From: an uncultured Alphaproteobacteria bacterium
GTDB lineage: Bacteria > Pseudomonadota > Alphaproteobacteria > HIMB59 > GCA-002718135
Direction of reading: 5' to 3'
Assembly (NCBI GenBank): GCA_902521315.1
Contig: CABYRH010000001.1
Coordinates: 186,001 to 250,000, forward strand
Length of the DNA stretch: 64,000 nucleotides
Part shown: positions 55,247-64,000 of the stretch, piece after piece
Position numbering within the stretch: the stretch's first letter is position 1
How the letters are laid out: the number at the start of each line of letters is the position of its first letter
The notes under the pieces: generated by a model
Database searches by the model: none
What the model was told of the DNA's origin: nothing
What the model saw: only the letters and a program-made list of their open reading frames with translations
Made by a program: the position numbers and the translations under genes

Positions 55247-55998
55247 TACTTTGCATCCTTTTTTGCAATTTCTTCTTCAGCTTCATCTTTAACATTTGCA
55301 ATATCTTGAAGGTTAGATGCATCTTGAATAGTTTCTAAGAAGTAATTTTTATATAAATTAATTGAACGAAGAGCATCATCATTACCAGGAATAATATAAT
55401 CAATATTTTCTGGATCAGCATTGGTATCAACAATTGCAACTACAGGTATATTAAGTTTTGTTGCTTCTTTTACTGCAATTTTATCCTTAATTACATCGAA
55501 CACTACTAAAAGATCTGGTTTTCCATTAAGTGTTCTAATGCCACCTATATTTAACTCTAGTTTTTGCTTTTCTCTAGAAATATCTAATAATTCTTTTTTA
55601 GATAAGTTTTTTGATAAATCATTATCTTTTAAAAATACTTCAATTTCCTCTAATCTTTTTATAGAATTTGAAATTGTTTTCCAATTAGTTAATGTTCCAC
55701 CTAGCCATCTTTTATTTACATAAAAATTATTATTTGACATGGCTAATTCTTTAACTACATCGCTACATTGTTTTTTTGTCCCTACAAAAAGGATTTTTCC
55801 AGATTTTGAAACTGTTTCATGGATTTTTGTAAGAGCTGTATTAAGTAATTCTAAAGTAATTCTTAAATCAAAAATATGTATGTTATTTCTAACACCATAA
55901 ATATATTCTTTCATTTTTGGATTCCATCTTCTAACGTTATGTCCAAAATGTACGCCAGATTCAAGAAGATCTTCAATTTTTACTTCTGGTAAATTCAT
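55246..55998 (-). CDS. rpsB: 30S ribosomal protein S2
   Basis: A 250-residue S2 protein from the ATG at 55998. IEDLLESGVHFGHNVRRWNPKMKEYIYG is the signature N-terminus; GKILFVGTKKQCSDVV and VNKRWLGGTLTNWKTI are also present, and the C-terminal tail is acidic then basic. A GTG at 56022 in frame would add eight residues, but the ATG is preceded at 5 bp by a GGGAG ribosome binding site and gives the family's usual start. It is first in the rpsB-tsf-pyrH-frr run and has a structured leader. Confidence 0.97.
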   Translation of the reverse strand: MNLPEVKIEDLLESGVHFGHNVRRWNPKMKEYIYGVRNNIHIFDLRITLELLNTALTKIHETVSKSGKILFVGTKKQCSDVVKELAMSNNNFYVNKRWLGGTLTNWKTISNSIKRLEEIEVFLKDNDLSKNLSKKELLDISREKQKLELNIGGIRTLNGKPDLLVVFDVIKDKIAVKEATKLNIPVVAIVDTNADPENIDYIIPGNDDALRSINLYKNYFLETIQDASNLQDIANVKDEAEEEIAKKDAK

Positions 55999-56000
55999 AA

Positions 56001-56050
56001 TAACTCCCGGTTTAACCTCCACAGAAATAAAAACACCGGTTTTTTCTGTG
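56001..56050 (-). promoter_or_regulatory. Hairpin leader upstream of rpsB (possible S2 autoregulatory site)
   Basis: On the minus strand, CACAGAAA and TTTCTGTG (plus 56020-56050) form a perfect 8-bp stem that can extend by three A-T pairs past one bulged A. The hairpin is followed directly by GGAGG and then, 6 bp further, by CCGGGAG, which contains the working ribosome binding site. CCGG occurs both in the loop (56036-56039) and at the ribosome binding site (56007-56010); as CCGG is self-complementary the two could pair and hide it. In E. coli, S2 represses rpsB-tsf through its leader, so a similar role is inferred. Confidence 0.55.
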
Positions 56051-56069
56051 TGCTAGATTTAATATGTGA

Positions 56070-56099
56070 TCTTATTATTATATAGTATTATTTTTTCAA
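56070..56099 (-). promoter_or_regulatory. Candidate promoter for the rpsB run
   Basis: Between the dnaE stop and the rpsB leader, the minus strand has TTGAAA (plus 56094-56099) and, 16 bp on, TAATAA (56072-56077). A better TATAAT (56077-56082) lies at only 11-bp spacing. One of these is the likely -10. It would give a leader of about 65-75 nt that includes the hairpin. Confidence 0.35.
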
Positions 56100-59000
56100 G
56101 ATAATTCTAAAGAATAATCTAAAATTTTTGATTTATTCAAATCATCAAGTTTTTTGTATGATTTAATTGAATATTTATTAAAATCAAAATTCACTAATTT
56201 CTGATCCACTGTAATGAAGACATCAATAAAATTATCATTATTGCCATTTTCTTTTTTTGTAAAAATATTGTCTTTTAATTTATCCATATTTTTAAAATTT
56301 GTATAAATATTGAATTTATAATTATTTTTTTCAAATGTTTTCTCCAGAGATTCTATTGACCTTATTATAAAACGTGTATCAGTATTACTTTTCACAATAT
56401 CAATATTAAATATTAACAAATTTCCTTCTTTTAATAATGATCGGTATTTATATAAATTTTCACTAAATATAGTTAATTCAAATTGTAAACTAATTTCTGA
56501 TACTGTTATAAATGCGTATTTTTTTCCATCTTTATTAGATCTTTCTTTAATATCTAAAATAGCACCACAAGCTTTAATACCACTTGAATCATAGCTTTCT
56601 GAATAGTTTTTAAAAGACATAATATTCTCTAATTCAAAAAACTTTTTTGGATAATGATTTAATGGGTGATCAGAAAAATAAAATCCAATAACCTCTAATT
56701 CGTTAGATAAAATTTCTGCATTCTTCCATTTTTCATAATTTTGATTAAAGAGATTTTTATCTTCAAAAGAAATCTCATTTTCTTCAAAGAGCATTTCTTG
56801 ATTAATATTTTTTTCTCCTCCAAATAGTTCAACAAATTTTAGTACATTATTAAATAATTTTGATCTATTAGCTTCAATACTATCAAAAGCTCCAGCCTGA
56901 ATAAGTTTTTCGAGCTGTCTTTTGTTTATTACCTCCTTGGAAACTCTATTCATAAAATCAATGATACTTTTAAATTTTCCATTTTTATTTCTTTCATCAA
57001 CCATGCTAGAAATTGATTTTAAGCCGACACCTTTAATTGCAGCCAATCCAAATCTTATTGATTTTAAGTTTTCATTTATTTCAATTGAAAACAAAGAATC
57101 AGAAAAATTTATATCTGGCTTTAAAAAATTGATATTTAATCTTTCTATTTCTTGTTTAAGTAAAATAATTTTTTCTGTTCTATCTATAGAATAATTTAAA
57201 GTTTCTGTAAGAAATTCATGAGGAAAATTAGCTTTTAAATAAGCAGTTTGATAAGATATTAAAGCATATGCTGCAGCATGACTTTTATTAAAACCATAAC
57301 CTGCAAATTTATCAACTAAATCAAATATTTTTGAAGCTTCTTTTTTATCAATATTATTTTGAACAGCGCCTTCTATAAATCTTGATTTTTGCATGTCCAT
57401 TTCTTTTTGAATTTTTTTTCCCATTGCTCTTCTTAGTAAGTCTGCTTCACCTAAAGTATAATTTGATAAAACTTGTGCAATCTGCATTACTTGTTCTTGA
57501 TAAACAATAATTCCATAAGTTTCTTTTAATACGTCTTCTAACATAGAATGAAGATATTTGATTTCTTCACGTCCATGTTTTCTATTACAAAAAGAAGGAA
57601 TATTATCCATTGGTCCAGGTCTAAACAAAGCAACTACGGCAATAATTTCTTCAAATCTATCTGGTTGTAATTGACGAAGAACACTTCCCATACCATTGCT
57701 TTCCAATTGGAAAATTCCAACTGTGTCACCTTTACTTAACTGATCATATGTTTTTTTATCATCTAGAGGTATGTTATTTATTAAAAAATTCTTATTCTCT
57801 TTAATTATCAATTTTATACAATCATCAATGATTGATAATGTGGTTAATCCAAGAAAATCAAATTTTATTAAACCTGCTTCTTCAACATATTTCATAGAAA
57901 ATTGTGTTGCATTTGTATTGGTATTTTGATCTTTGTATAAAGGAACTACTTTAGATAATTTTTCATGACCTATAACAACTCCTGCAGCATGTGTTGAAGC
58001 ATGTCTGTGAGTTCCTTCAATTTTAAGACTCACATCAATAATATTTGAAATTCTTTCATCACTGCTTATCCTTTCTTGTAAACTTCTTTCAGATTTAATT
58101 GACTCACTTAAAGTCAGCGGGTTTGATGGATTAAAAGGTATTAATTTAGCAAAGGAATCTACTTCTCCATAAGGAACTTCTAAAACCCTACCAATATCTC
58201 TCACAGCAGCTCTAGATGCTAGTGTTCCAAATGTAATTATATGTGCAACACATTCACTTCCATATTTATTATTGACGTATTCGATAACCTCATCTCTTCT
58301 AGTTTGACAAAAATCTATGTCAAAATCTGGCATAGACACTCTTTCTGGATTTAAGAATCTTTCAAATAATAATTCATATTTTAATGGATCTAAATCTGTT
58401 ATCCCTAAACACCAAGCTACTAAACTGCCAGCACCTGATCCTCTTCCAGGACCAACAGGGATGGATTGCTCTTTAGCCCAATTAACAAAATCTGCTACTA
58501 TTAAAAAATATCCAGCAAACCCCATTCTAATGATAATTTCATTTTCATATTTCAATCTATCTGTGTAAATTTCTATATTCTTAATATTATTTTCTTTTAT
58601 TTTTTTTCCAAGTCCTAATTCTGAGGTTTTTAATAAAAAATCCTCTGCTGATAGATCTAAATTATTTTTAAATTCAGGTAATTGTGGTTTTGTTGATTCA
58701 GGAAAATAATTACAAGATAGAGAAATATTCAAATTATTTTGTATAATCTCTGGAATATCTTCAAAATTTGCATACATTTCTTCATTTGACTTAAAATAAA
58801 TATTTTCATTTGAGATTTTTCTTTGAGAATTGTTAATTGTAGATTTTTGAGCAATGCAAAGTAATGCATCATGAGCTGAATAATCATCTTTATTAGCGAA
58901 CTTTATATTATTTGAACCAATAAGGGGTATGTCAAATTCTTTTGATAAATTAATAAATTCTTTTTCAAAAACATCGATATTTTGATCACTTATTCTTTGA

Positions 59001-59500
59001 ATTTCAAAAAGAAAATTTTGTTTAAAAACTTTTTTAAAATTACTTATTAATTGAATGATATCTTTTTTTTTGTTTTCTTTGCTTAATAATAGTAAAGGAT
59101 TAAATTCACCACCTAGATAACAGAATAAACCTTCAGAAAATTTCTCTAATTGTGAAAAGTGTATACCAACATTATTTCCTTCATTAAGATGAGAAAGTGA
59201 GCTTAATTCTAATAGATTTCTATACCCGATTTCATTTTTGACTAAAAATGTAACTTGGGAAATTTGATTATTTACAACAACATCTAATAAATTTATTGAA
59301 GTTCCAATTATAGGCTGAATATTATTTTTTACACATTCTTTTGAAAACTCAAAGACTCCAAACATATTATTATTATCTGTAATGGCAATTGCAGGCATGT
59401 CATTTTTTTTAGCAAGATCTACTAAATTAGTAATTTTTAGAGTACTTTCAGATAAAGAATATGAAGATAAACATCTTAAATGAATAAAAGGATTATTCAT
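56096..59500 (-). CDS. dnaE: DNA polymerase III alpha subunit
   Basis: An 1134-residue replicative polymerase. The PHP domain starts FIHLRCLSSYSLSESTL and has DNNNMFGVFEF. The polymerase core has GPGRGSGAGSLVAWCLGITDLDPL, catalytic acidic residues in PDFDIDF (391-397), HASTHAAGVVIG and GYGFNKSHAAAYALISYQTAYLKANFP. A helix-hairpin-helix and an OB domain (ACGAILDIKERSNKDGKKYAFITVSE) follow. The first PHP metal residues are degenerate (HLRCLSSYS instead of H-x-H), as in many proteobacterial DnaE, so proofreading is presumably by DnaQ. It overlaps lolD by 8 bp. Confidence 0.97.
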   Translation of the reverse strand: MNNPFIHLRCLSSYSLSESTLKITNLVDLAKKNDMPAIAITDNNNMFGVFEFSKECVKNNIQPIIGTSINLLDVVVNNQISQVTFLVKNEIGYRNLLELSSLSHLNEGNNVGIHFSQLEKFSEGLFCYLGGEFNPLLLLSKENKKKDIIQLISNFKKVFKQNFLFEIQRISDQNIDVFEKEFINLSKEFDIPLIGSNNIKFANKDDYSAHDALLCIAQKSTINNSQRKISNENIYFKSNEEMYANFEDIPEIIQNNLNISLSCNYFPESTKPQLPEFKNNLDLSAEDFLLKTSELGLGKKIKENNIKNIEIYTDRLKYENEIIIRMGFAGYFLIVADFVNWAKEQSIPVGPGRGSGAGSLVAWCLGITDLDPLKYELLFERFLNPERVSMPDFDIDFCQTRRDEVIEYVNNKYGSECVAHIITFGTLASRAAVRDIGRVLEVPYGEVDSFAKLIPFNPSNPLTLSESIKSERSLQERISSDERISNIIDVSLKIEGTHRHASTHAAGVVIGHEKLSKVVPLYKDQNTNTNATQFSMKYVEEAGLIKFDFLGLTTLSIIDDCIKLIIKENKNFLINNIPLDDKKTYDQLSKGDTVGIFQLESNGMGSVLRQLQPDRFEEIIAVVALFRPGPMDNIPSFCNRKHGREEIKYLHSMLEDVLKETYGIIVYQEQVMQIAQVLSNYTLGEADLLRRAMGKKIQKEMDMQKSRFIEGAVQNNIDKKEASKIFDLVDKFAGYGFNKSHAAAYALISYQTAYLKANFPHEFLTETLNYSIDRTEKIILLKQEIERLNINFLKPDINFSDSLFSIEINENLKSIRFGLAAIKGVGLKSISSMVDERNKNGKFKSIIDFMNRVSKEVINKRQLEKLIQAGAFDSIEANRSKLFNNVLKFVELFGGEKNINQEMLFEENEISFEDKNLFNQNYEKWKNAEILSNELEVIGFYFSDHPLNHYPKKFFELENIMSFKNYSESYDSSGIKACGAILDIKERSNKDGKKYAFITVSEISLQFELTIFSENLYKYRSLLKEGNLLIFNIDIVKSNTDTRFIIRSIESLEKTFEKNNYKFNIYTNFKNMDKLKDNIFTKKENGNNDNFIDVFITVDQKLVNFDFNKYSIKSYKKLDDLNKSKILDYSLELS

Positions 59501-60182
59501 TTTTTAATTGAATATTCTTGTTTTTAAAATAATAAATTTCATCAGCTAGTAAAGAATAAGTTTTGTTATGAGTAACATATACTAAAGTTTTTTTATTTTG
59601 TTCGATATAATTTATAAAAAATTTAAAAATGTTGTTAGCAGTATCTTCATCAAGATTTCCAGTCATCTCATCAGCTAAAATTAAATCTGGATTGTTAACT
59701 AATGATCTTGCAATAGCGACTCTTTGTTGTTCTCCTCCTGATAAATTCAAAGGTTTGTAATTAATCCTTTCATCTAAACCAAATTCAAGAATTAGCTTTT
59801 TAGATATTTCATAACTTTTCTTTTCATTTTTATTTATTAATAATGGAAGCATGACATTCTCGATAACAGTGAGTTCAGGAATCAGATGAAAAAATTGATG
59901 AATAAAACCAATTGATAATCCTCTAATTTTATTTGTTTCATCTTTAGAGCATAAAGAAATATCTTTATTCTTAAAATAAACTTTTCCATCATATTCTGAA
60001 TCAAGTAAACCAATAATATTAAGAAAAGTAGTTTTGCCTGAACCTGAAGGTCCAACAATCGCAACTTTAGTGTTTTGCATTAATTTAAAATTCAAATTTT
60101 TTATTATCTCAATTTTTAAATTATTTTCATTAGAATAATGTTTACCTAAACTAGATATCTCTAATAAATATTTGTTATTCAC
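59493..60182 (-). CDS. lolD: Lipoprotein-releasing system ATP-binding protein LolD
   Basis: A 229-residue ABC ATPase. The Walker A is GPSGSGKT (44-51), the signature LSGGEQQRVAIARSLVNNPDLILADEMTGNLD includes Walker B, and a conserved His follows in VYVTHNKT. With LolC/E it extracts outer-membrane lipoproteins from the inner membrane. The pairing with the FtsX-like permease directly upstream, overlapping by 8 bp, and the location next to proS and dnaE support Lol rather than MacB or FtsE. Confidence 0.94.
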   Translation of the reverse strand: MNNKYLLEISSLGKHYSNENNLKIEIIKNLNFKLMQNTKVAIVGPSGSGKTTFLNIIGLLDSEYDGKVYFKNKDISLCSKDETNKIRGLSIGFIHQFFHLIPELTVIENVMLPLLINKNEKKSYEISKKLILEFGLDERINYKPLNLSGGEQQRVAIARSLVNNPDLILADEMTGNLDEDTANNIFKFFINYIEQNKKTLVYVTHNKTYSLLADEIYYFKNKNIQLKNE

Positions 60183-61425
60183 TTCTTAAACTCTTAATAG
60201 GATCTATTCTGGCTGAACTTAAAGCTGGAAAAATAGTTGAGATAATTGATATGATTATAGCCACACAAAGTACGTAAACAACCTCATTTATACTAATCTT
60301 TGAAGGTAAAGATGATAAATAATAGACTTCTTCAGAAAAGAGCTTTGTCCCAAGTAAATATTCTAAAAAATTTTGAATTGATTTAATATTTATTGTGAAA
60401 AGTATTCCAATTATTAATCCTATTAATGAGCCAATCAAGCCAATTGAGATTCCAATAATAAAAAATATTTTTATAATACTTTTATTAGTCATTCCAATAG
60501 TTTTTAAAATGCCAATATCCTTATTTTTTTCTTTTACAAAAATAATTAAACCTGAAATAATATTTAATGAAGCAACTAAGATGATTAAAGAAAGGATAAT
60601 AAACATAACATTCTTTTCCACTTTAAGTGCATTTATTAAAGTTTTATTTTGATCCTTCCAAGATATTGAATAAAAATTTAATAAAAGATTAGATGTTTCT
60701 AATTCTACTTTATTTTTAAATAATTCAACTTCATTAGGAGATGATGTAAAGAATTCAATTTTGTTATATATATCTTCATCATATAAGAGTAATTTTCTAA
60801 CAAGTTCTGAAGATAAAAAAATTAAATTTGAATCATATTCATATAAACCTAGATCAAATACACCTACTACCTCCAATGTTTTAAACCTTGGAATATTTCC
60901 TAATATTGTTTTATCAGTCTTTGGAATTGCAATTTTAACCTTATCTCCCACGCTTAAATTCATTTCATTTGCTAAGGAGTCTCCAATTAATATTTCACTT
61001 TTTGGATTTTGAATTAATGCGCCCATATTAATTGAATTAAACAAATAATGATTTTTATCATATGCATCATAGCCTTTGATCATCACACCTTTTGAGTTAT
61101 TTGATTTTATAATTAATCCATTTGTTTCAATAGATTTGTAGTGTTGATAAAAAAAAGAATTATCAATATTTAATATAAGTTCATCGGCCTGCTTATTTGT
61201 TATCTTATCATCAAAACTATAAATATTAAGGTGCGAATTAAGTCCAATTATTCTGTTAGTTAGATCAATTCTAAAACCATTCATAACAGACATAACTATA
61301 ATAATTGCTGCTACTCCTAAACTAATACCTATTATTGAAAGCCAAGCGAAAATAGACACATAGCCATCGGATTTCTTAGAAAATAAAAACCTAAAAATCA
61401 GTAATCGTTCTGATTTAGAAATCAT
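60175..61425 (-). CDS. lolC: Lipoprotein-releasing system permease LolC/LolE
   Basis: A 416-residue membrane protein with the MacB/FtsX topology: a helix at about 25-47, a large periplasmic domain (about 48-270), then three helices (about 270-300, 315-345 and 380-405). FLFSKKSDGYVSIFAWLSIIGISLGVAAIIIVMSVMNGF is the diagnostic LolC/E N-terminus, and PALSSARIDPIKSLRSE the C-terminus. It probably forms a homodimer with LolD, as only one permease gene is present (LolF-type), typical of alphaproteobacteria. It abuts proS and overlaps lolD by 8 bp. Confidence 0.93.
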   Translation of the reverse strand: MISKSERLLIFRFLFSKKSDGYVSIFAWLSIIGISLGVAAIIIVMSVMNGFRIDLTNRIIGLNSHLNIYSFDDKITNKQADELILNIDNSFFYQHYKSIETNGLIIKSNNSKGVMIKGYDAYDKNHYLFNSINMGALIQNPKSEILIGDSLANEMNLSVGDKVKIAIPKTDKTILGNIPRFKTLEVVGVFDLGLYEYDSNLIFLSSELVRKLLLYDEDIYNKIEFFTSSPNEVELFKNKVELETSNLLLNFYSISWKDQNKTLINALKVEKNVMFIILSLIILVASLNIISGLIIFVKEKNKDIGILKTIGMTNKSIIKIFFIIGISIGLIGSLIGLIIGILFTINIKSIQNFLEYLLGTKLFSEEVYYLSSLPSKISINEVVYVLCVAIIISIISTIFPALSSARIDPIKSLRSE

Positions 61426-62721
61426 CTATTTTTTTAACTTATTATTAATAAAATCAATTACACTACCGGATGAAATTTTTTCACTTTCATTATTTTGGCG
61501 ATTTTTTACTTCTACTAAATTATCTTTTAAATCTCTTTTACCAATAATAATTTGATATGGTGTCCCAATTAACTCATTATCAGATAATTTTTTTCCTATA
61601 CTGCAGATTCTATCATCTAAAATGACTTCAATATTATTTTTCATAAAGTATTCATAGTATTCTAATGATTTTGTGGCACAATCTTGATCTTCTGGCATTA
61701 AATTAACTATGGAAACCTTAAATGGAGCAACTTCTAAAGGCCACCTAATTCCTTTTTCATCATGATAAGCTTCTATAATTGCACCCACAAGTCTTGAAAC
61801 ACCAATGCCATATGATCCCATATGTACTGGAACATTTTTCCCACTTTTATCTTGAACAAATGCGTTTAATTTCTCAGAATATTTTGTTCCAAAATAAAAT
61901 ATATGACCCACTTCAATACCCTTAGAAATTTTTAAATCTTTATTTGAAATTGGGCAATTTTTTTTATCATGTTGATCATCAACTGCAGCATAAAATGACT
62001 GCAATTCATTTGGGTCTATAGTTTCAGGGTTTAGTGTTTCTAATTTTTTATCGTAATAAAGTGTACTTTCACCAGTCTTAGCTAGTATTTGAAATTCATG
62101 ACTTAAGTTACCACCAATTGGGCCAGTTTCTGCTCTTAAGGAAATTGGTGTTAGACCCATTCTAATAAAAGTTTTTATATATGCTTTAAACATATTGTCA
62201 TAAGATTTCTTTGCTTCGTTTTCATCAAGATCAAATGAATAATTATCCTTCATTAAGAATTCTCTTCCTCGCATTACTCCAAACCTAGGCCTAACTTCAT
62301 CTCGGAATTTCCATTGAATATGATAAAGATTTTTTGGAAGATCTTTGTAAGAATTTATATGTGCTTGAAATATATCTGTAATTAATTCTTCATTTGTTGG
62401 ACCGTAAAGCATTTCCCTTCCACTTCTATCTGTAATCCTTAACATTTCTTTTCCATAATCATCGTATCTTCCTGATTTAATCCATAAATCAGAGGATTGA
62501 ATCGTAGGCATAAGCAGTTCTACTGCTCCTGCATTATTTTGTTCCTCTCTAACAATCTGTTCAATTTTTTTTAATACAAGTAAACCTAGAGGTAACCACG
62601 AATAAATACCAGCACTAGATTGTTTAATCATGCCAGCTCTGATCATTAATTTATGTGAAATTATTTCAGCATCTGATGGCGCGTCTTTAATAGTGGGAAG
62701 AAAAAAGTTAGAATATTTCAT
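61426..62721 (-). CDS. proS: Prolyl-tRNA synthetase (short form)
   Basis: A 431-residue class II synthetase. Motif 1 lies in KQSSAGIYSWLPLGLLVLKKIEQIVREE, motif 2 in WKFRDEVRPRFGVMRGREFLMKDNYSFD, and motif 3 in HMGSYGIGVSRLVGAIIEAYHDEKGIRWP. It lacks the 180-residue editing insertion of E. coli ProRS, as is usual in alphaproteobacteria and mitochondria. A separate YbaK/ProX-type editing protein, if any, is outside the window. It abuts lolC and overlaps the DUF1467 gene by 4 bp. Confidence 0.96.
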   Translation of the reverse strand: MKYSNFFLPTIKDAPSDAEIISHKLMIRAGMIKQSSAGIYSWLPLGLLVLKKIEQIVREEQNNAGAVELLMPTIQSSDLWIKSGRYDDYGKEMLRITDRSGREMLYGPTNEELITDIFQAHINSYKDLPKNLYHIQWKFRDEVRPRFGVMRGREFLMKDNYSFDLDENEAKKSYDNMFKAYIKTFIRMGLTPISLRAETGPIGGNLSHEFQILAKTGESTLYYDKKLETLNPETIDPNELQSFYAAVDDQHDKKNCPISNKDLKISKGIEVGHIFYFGTKYSEKLNAFVQDKSGKNVPVHMGSYGIGVSRLVGAIIEAYHDEKGIRWPLEVAPFKVSIVNLMPEDQDCATKSLEYYEYFMKNNIEVILDDRICSIGKKLSDNELIGTPYQIIIGKRDLKDNLVEVKNRQNNESEKISSGSVIDFINNKLKK

Positions 62722-62951
62722 TTATTAAATATATTTGATAAATCAAATCCAAATAAAATCAAAAAAAATAAAATTAAAGCTGATATTAATGAAGTTGCTA
62801 TAATTTTTATAAGAAGATATGGCTTAATTGGAGCACTTTTTGCATGTCCAGATTCTACTTTTTGGGGTACTTTTATCTTAATCGGTAGGAGTATAAAAAA
62901 TAAAATCCACCAAACAAGGATAAAAATTAGAACATGAGTAAATAGTGCCAT
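62718..62951 (-). CDS. DUF1467 family small membrane protein
   Basis: A 77-residue protein with two hydrophobic helices (about residues 3-24 and 47-70) separated by a polar loop (LPIKIKVPQKVESGHAKSAPIKPYL). The loop motif with V-x-x-G-x-x-x-S-A-P is typical of DUF1467, a family found mostly in alphaproteobacteria between the RNase J and proS genes, as here. The function is unknown; an inner-membrane location is expected. It overlaps proS by 4 bp and rnj by 1 bp, so it is read in the same run. Confidence 0.82.
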   Translation of the reverse strand: MALFTHVLIFILVWWILFFILLPIKIKVPQKVESGHAKSAPIKPYLLIKIIATSLISALILFFLILFGFDLSNIFNK

Positions 62952-64000
62952 TAAGATCGTATTAAATGAACTTCAATTTCTGGTTTTTTTTGAATTGAAT
63001 TTTTTATAATCTTTCTAAAACTACTTTTAACTAAGTCAGATACTATAAGATCTGATGATTTTTGATCTTTGTTAAGTTTTGTATAGTTTTCTGTAAAAAG
63101 TATTTTAAAATCATTTTTAATATTTTCTTCATCTATTCCCGGCAATCCTTTTAAAGTAAGTAACATATTTTTATTAATTGAATAGTCATCATCATTGATA
63201 ATTAAAGAAATTAAAACTAACCCCTCAAATGAATATTTCCTTCTCTCTTTAATAAATGCAGATTCAGAGTCGTAAAGATTTTTACCCTCAACAATTAACT
63301 TTCCAGTTTCAAATTTTTCAACAATTTTAGGTTCACTTGGTGCAATTTTGAGACATTTTCCATTTTCTAAAATTTTAGTAAATGGTACTTGAGATGAGTA
63401 AGATAATTGTTTATGTGCCTCTAGATGCATAGGTTCACCATGCACAGGAATAGATAAGTAAGGTTTTGTCCAATTATACATTTGTTTTATTTCATCTGCA
63501 TAACCATGACCTGAAACATGTACTAAATCATCATCAGCAGTTACTATCTCAACTCTTTGTCTAATAAGTAAGTTCTTTAAATTATTTATAGATTTTTCAT
63601 TACCAGGAATATCTCTAGAGCTAAAAATTACTACATCTTCAGGCTCTAAATGTAAATGTTGATGAGAATTATAAGCTATTCTGAAAAGCGCAGATCTTTT
63701 TTCACCCTGACTTCCAGTACAAATTATGACTAAATTTTCTCTTGGTATATAAGAGGCCTCATCTTCACTAATAAAAATTTCATCATCTGCAACATAACCA
63801 CATTTTCTTGCTACTTCGATATTTTTTTTCATACTCCTACCAACAAGAGCGACCTTTCTTTTATTTTTTTTTGCCGCTTGAATAATATTTTTCATTCGTG
63901 CAATATTTGAAGAAAAACAGGTAACAACAATTCTATTTGAAAATCTTGAAAATATACTTGTCAGTTCATCTCTAACATCACTTTCAGATTCTGATTTACC
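62951..64000 (-). CDS. rnj: Ribonuclease J, C-terminal part (cut by window edge)
   Basis: The frame is open from the window edge at 64000 to a stop at 62951, giving 350 residues of the C-terminal part. It begins GKSESESDVRDELTSIFSRF, followed by the beta-CASP domain with VALVGRSMKKN, VIICTGSQGEKRSALFRIA, VIFSSRDIPGNEKSIN and VHVSGHGYADEIKQMYNW; VPVHGEPMHLEAH-like SIPVHGEPMHLEAHKQL supplies a metal-binding His. RNase J is a 5'-exonuclease and endonuclease for RNA processing. An ATG at 63895 is inside the conserved beta-CASP domain and is not the start; the metallo-beta-lactamase half lies beyond the window. Confidence 0.95.
   Translation of the reverse strand, partial: GKSESESDVRDELTSIFSRFSNRIVVTCFSSNIARMKNIIQAAKKNKRKVALVGRSMKKNIEVARKCGYVADDEIFISEDEASYIPRENLVIICTGSQGEKRSALFRIAYNSHQHLHLEPEDVVIFSSRDIPGNEKSINNLKNLLIRQRVEIVTADDDLVHVSGHGYADEIKQMYNWTKPYLSIPVHGEPMHLEAHKQLSYSSQVPFTKILENGKCLKIAPSEPKIVEKFETGKLIVEGKNLYDSESAFIKERRKYSFEGLVLISLIINDDDYSINKNMLLTLKGLPGIDEENIKNDFKILFTENYTKLNKDQKSSDLIVSDLVKSSFRKIIKNSIQKKPEIEVHLIRS

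Noticed and set aside
56020-56050. rpsB hairpin as an intrinsic terminator of dnaE or another gene
   Set aside because: dnaE is transcribed in the same direction but ends upstream (its stop is at 56096-56098, before the hairpin). There is no T-run immediately after the stem on the minus strand, but GGAGG and the rpsB ribosome binding site instead.
1-64000. CRISPR arrays, tRNA or rRNA genes, insertion sequences, prophage
   Set aside because: No regularly spaced repeats, no cloverleaf-sized gap (largest gap about 75 bp) and no transposase or full integrase reading frame were seen.

Overview
The window is a gene-dense, strongly AT-rich stretch of bacterial chromosome carrying about 56 protein genes. 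It has no rRNA, tRNA, CRISPR array, insertion sequence or origin that I can find, and no gap between genes exceeds about 75 bp. Gene content and order point to a streamlined, free-living, Gram-negative alphaproteobacterium. Supporting signs are the order eno-ftsB-pdhA-pdhB-pdhC-lipA-coq10, a fused ispDF gene, a pdhB with its own lipoyl domain, ntrYX-trkA, the rpsB-to-lpxB envelope cluster, a short-form proS and an alphaproteobacterial SOS box at lexA. The base composition and compactness resemble oceanic lineages such as SAR11 or HIMB59-like bacteria. That placement is inference; no marker-gene comparison was possible.

Layout. 1-2511: accessory block with a HupE/UreJ-like protein (cut by the window edge), a DUF4198 protein, a sulfotransferase and a small membrane protein. 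2494-5673 (minus): gatC-gatA-gatB, the tRNA amidotransferase. 5691-10513 (plus): ruvX, pyrB, plsY, topA. 10544-12095 (plus): a C1B peptidase and a small unknown protein. 12082-17057 (minus): MFS transporter, msrB, EamA exporter, a 3-hydroxyisobutyrate-dehydrogenase-like enzyme, an inositol-phosphatase-like enzyme and a class IV aminotransferase. 17062-21902 (minus): trkA, ntrX, ntrY. 21962-24012 (plus): ispDF, pgpA, pncC. 24004-34166 (minus): coq10-like, lipA, pyruvate dehydrogenase, ftsB, eno, kdsA, pyrG, secG, tpiA. 34216-43791 (plus): ppiD-like, trpEGDC, moaC, lexA, gltX, gltA. 43766-64000 (minus): lipid A synthesis, outer-membrane assembly, isoprenoid, phospholipid and undecaprenyl synthesis, ribosome and translation factors, dnaE, lolDC, proS, DUF1467 and RNase J (cut by the edge).

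Functionally this is mostly core metabolism: lower glycolysis into acetyl-CoA and citrate, tryptophan and pyrimidine synthesis, LPS (kdsA, lpxA/D/I/B), isoprenoids (ispDF, dxr, uppS) and outer-membrane biogenesis (bamA, skp-like, lolCD).

The most unusual feature is pyrB. Its frame carries about 70 extra N-terminal residues that look like the arm-type DNA-binding domain of a tyrosine recombinase, and no conventional start codon lies between that segment and the catalytic part. Three ACACAT repeats spaced by one helical turn lie immediately upstream. Other points are an NtrX whose AAA+ domain lacks the GAFTGA loop and a recognisable Walker B, a perfect SOS box before lexA, a hairpin leader before rpsB, several genes absent from otherwise conserved clusters (pyrC, dprA, lpd, rseP, ntrBC), and overlapping stops at all four tail-to-tail gene pairs. 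I did not find a convincing wholly new multi-gene system.
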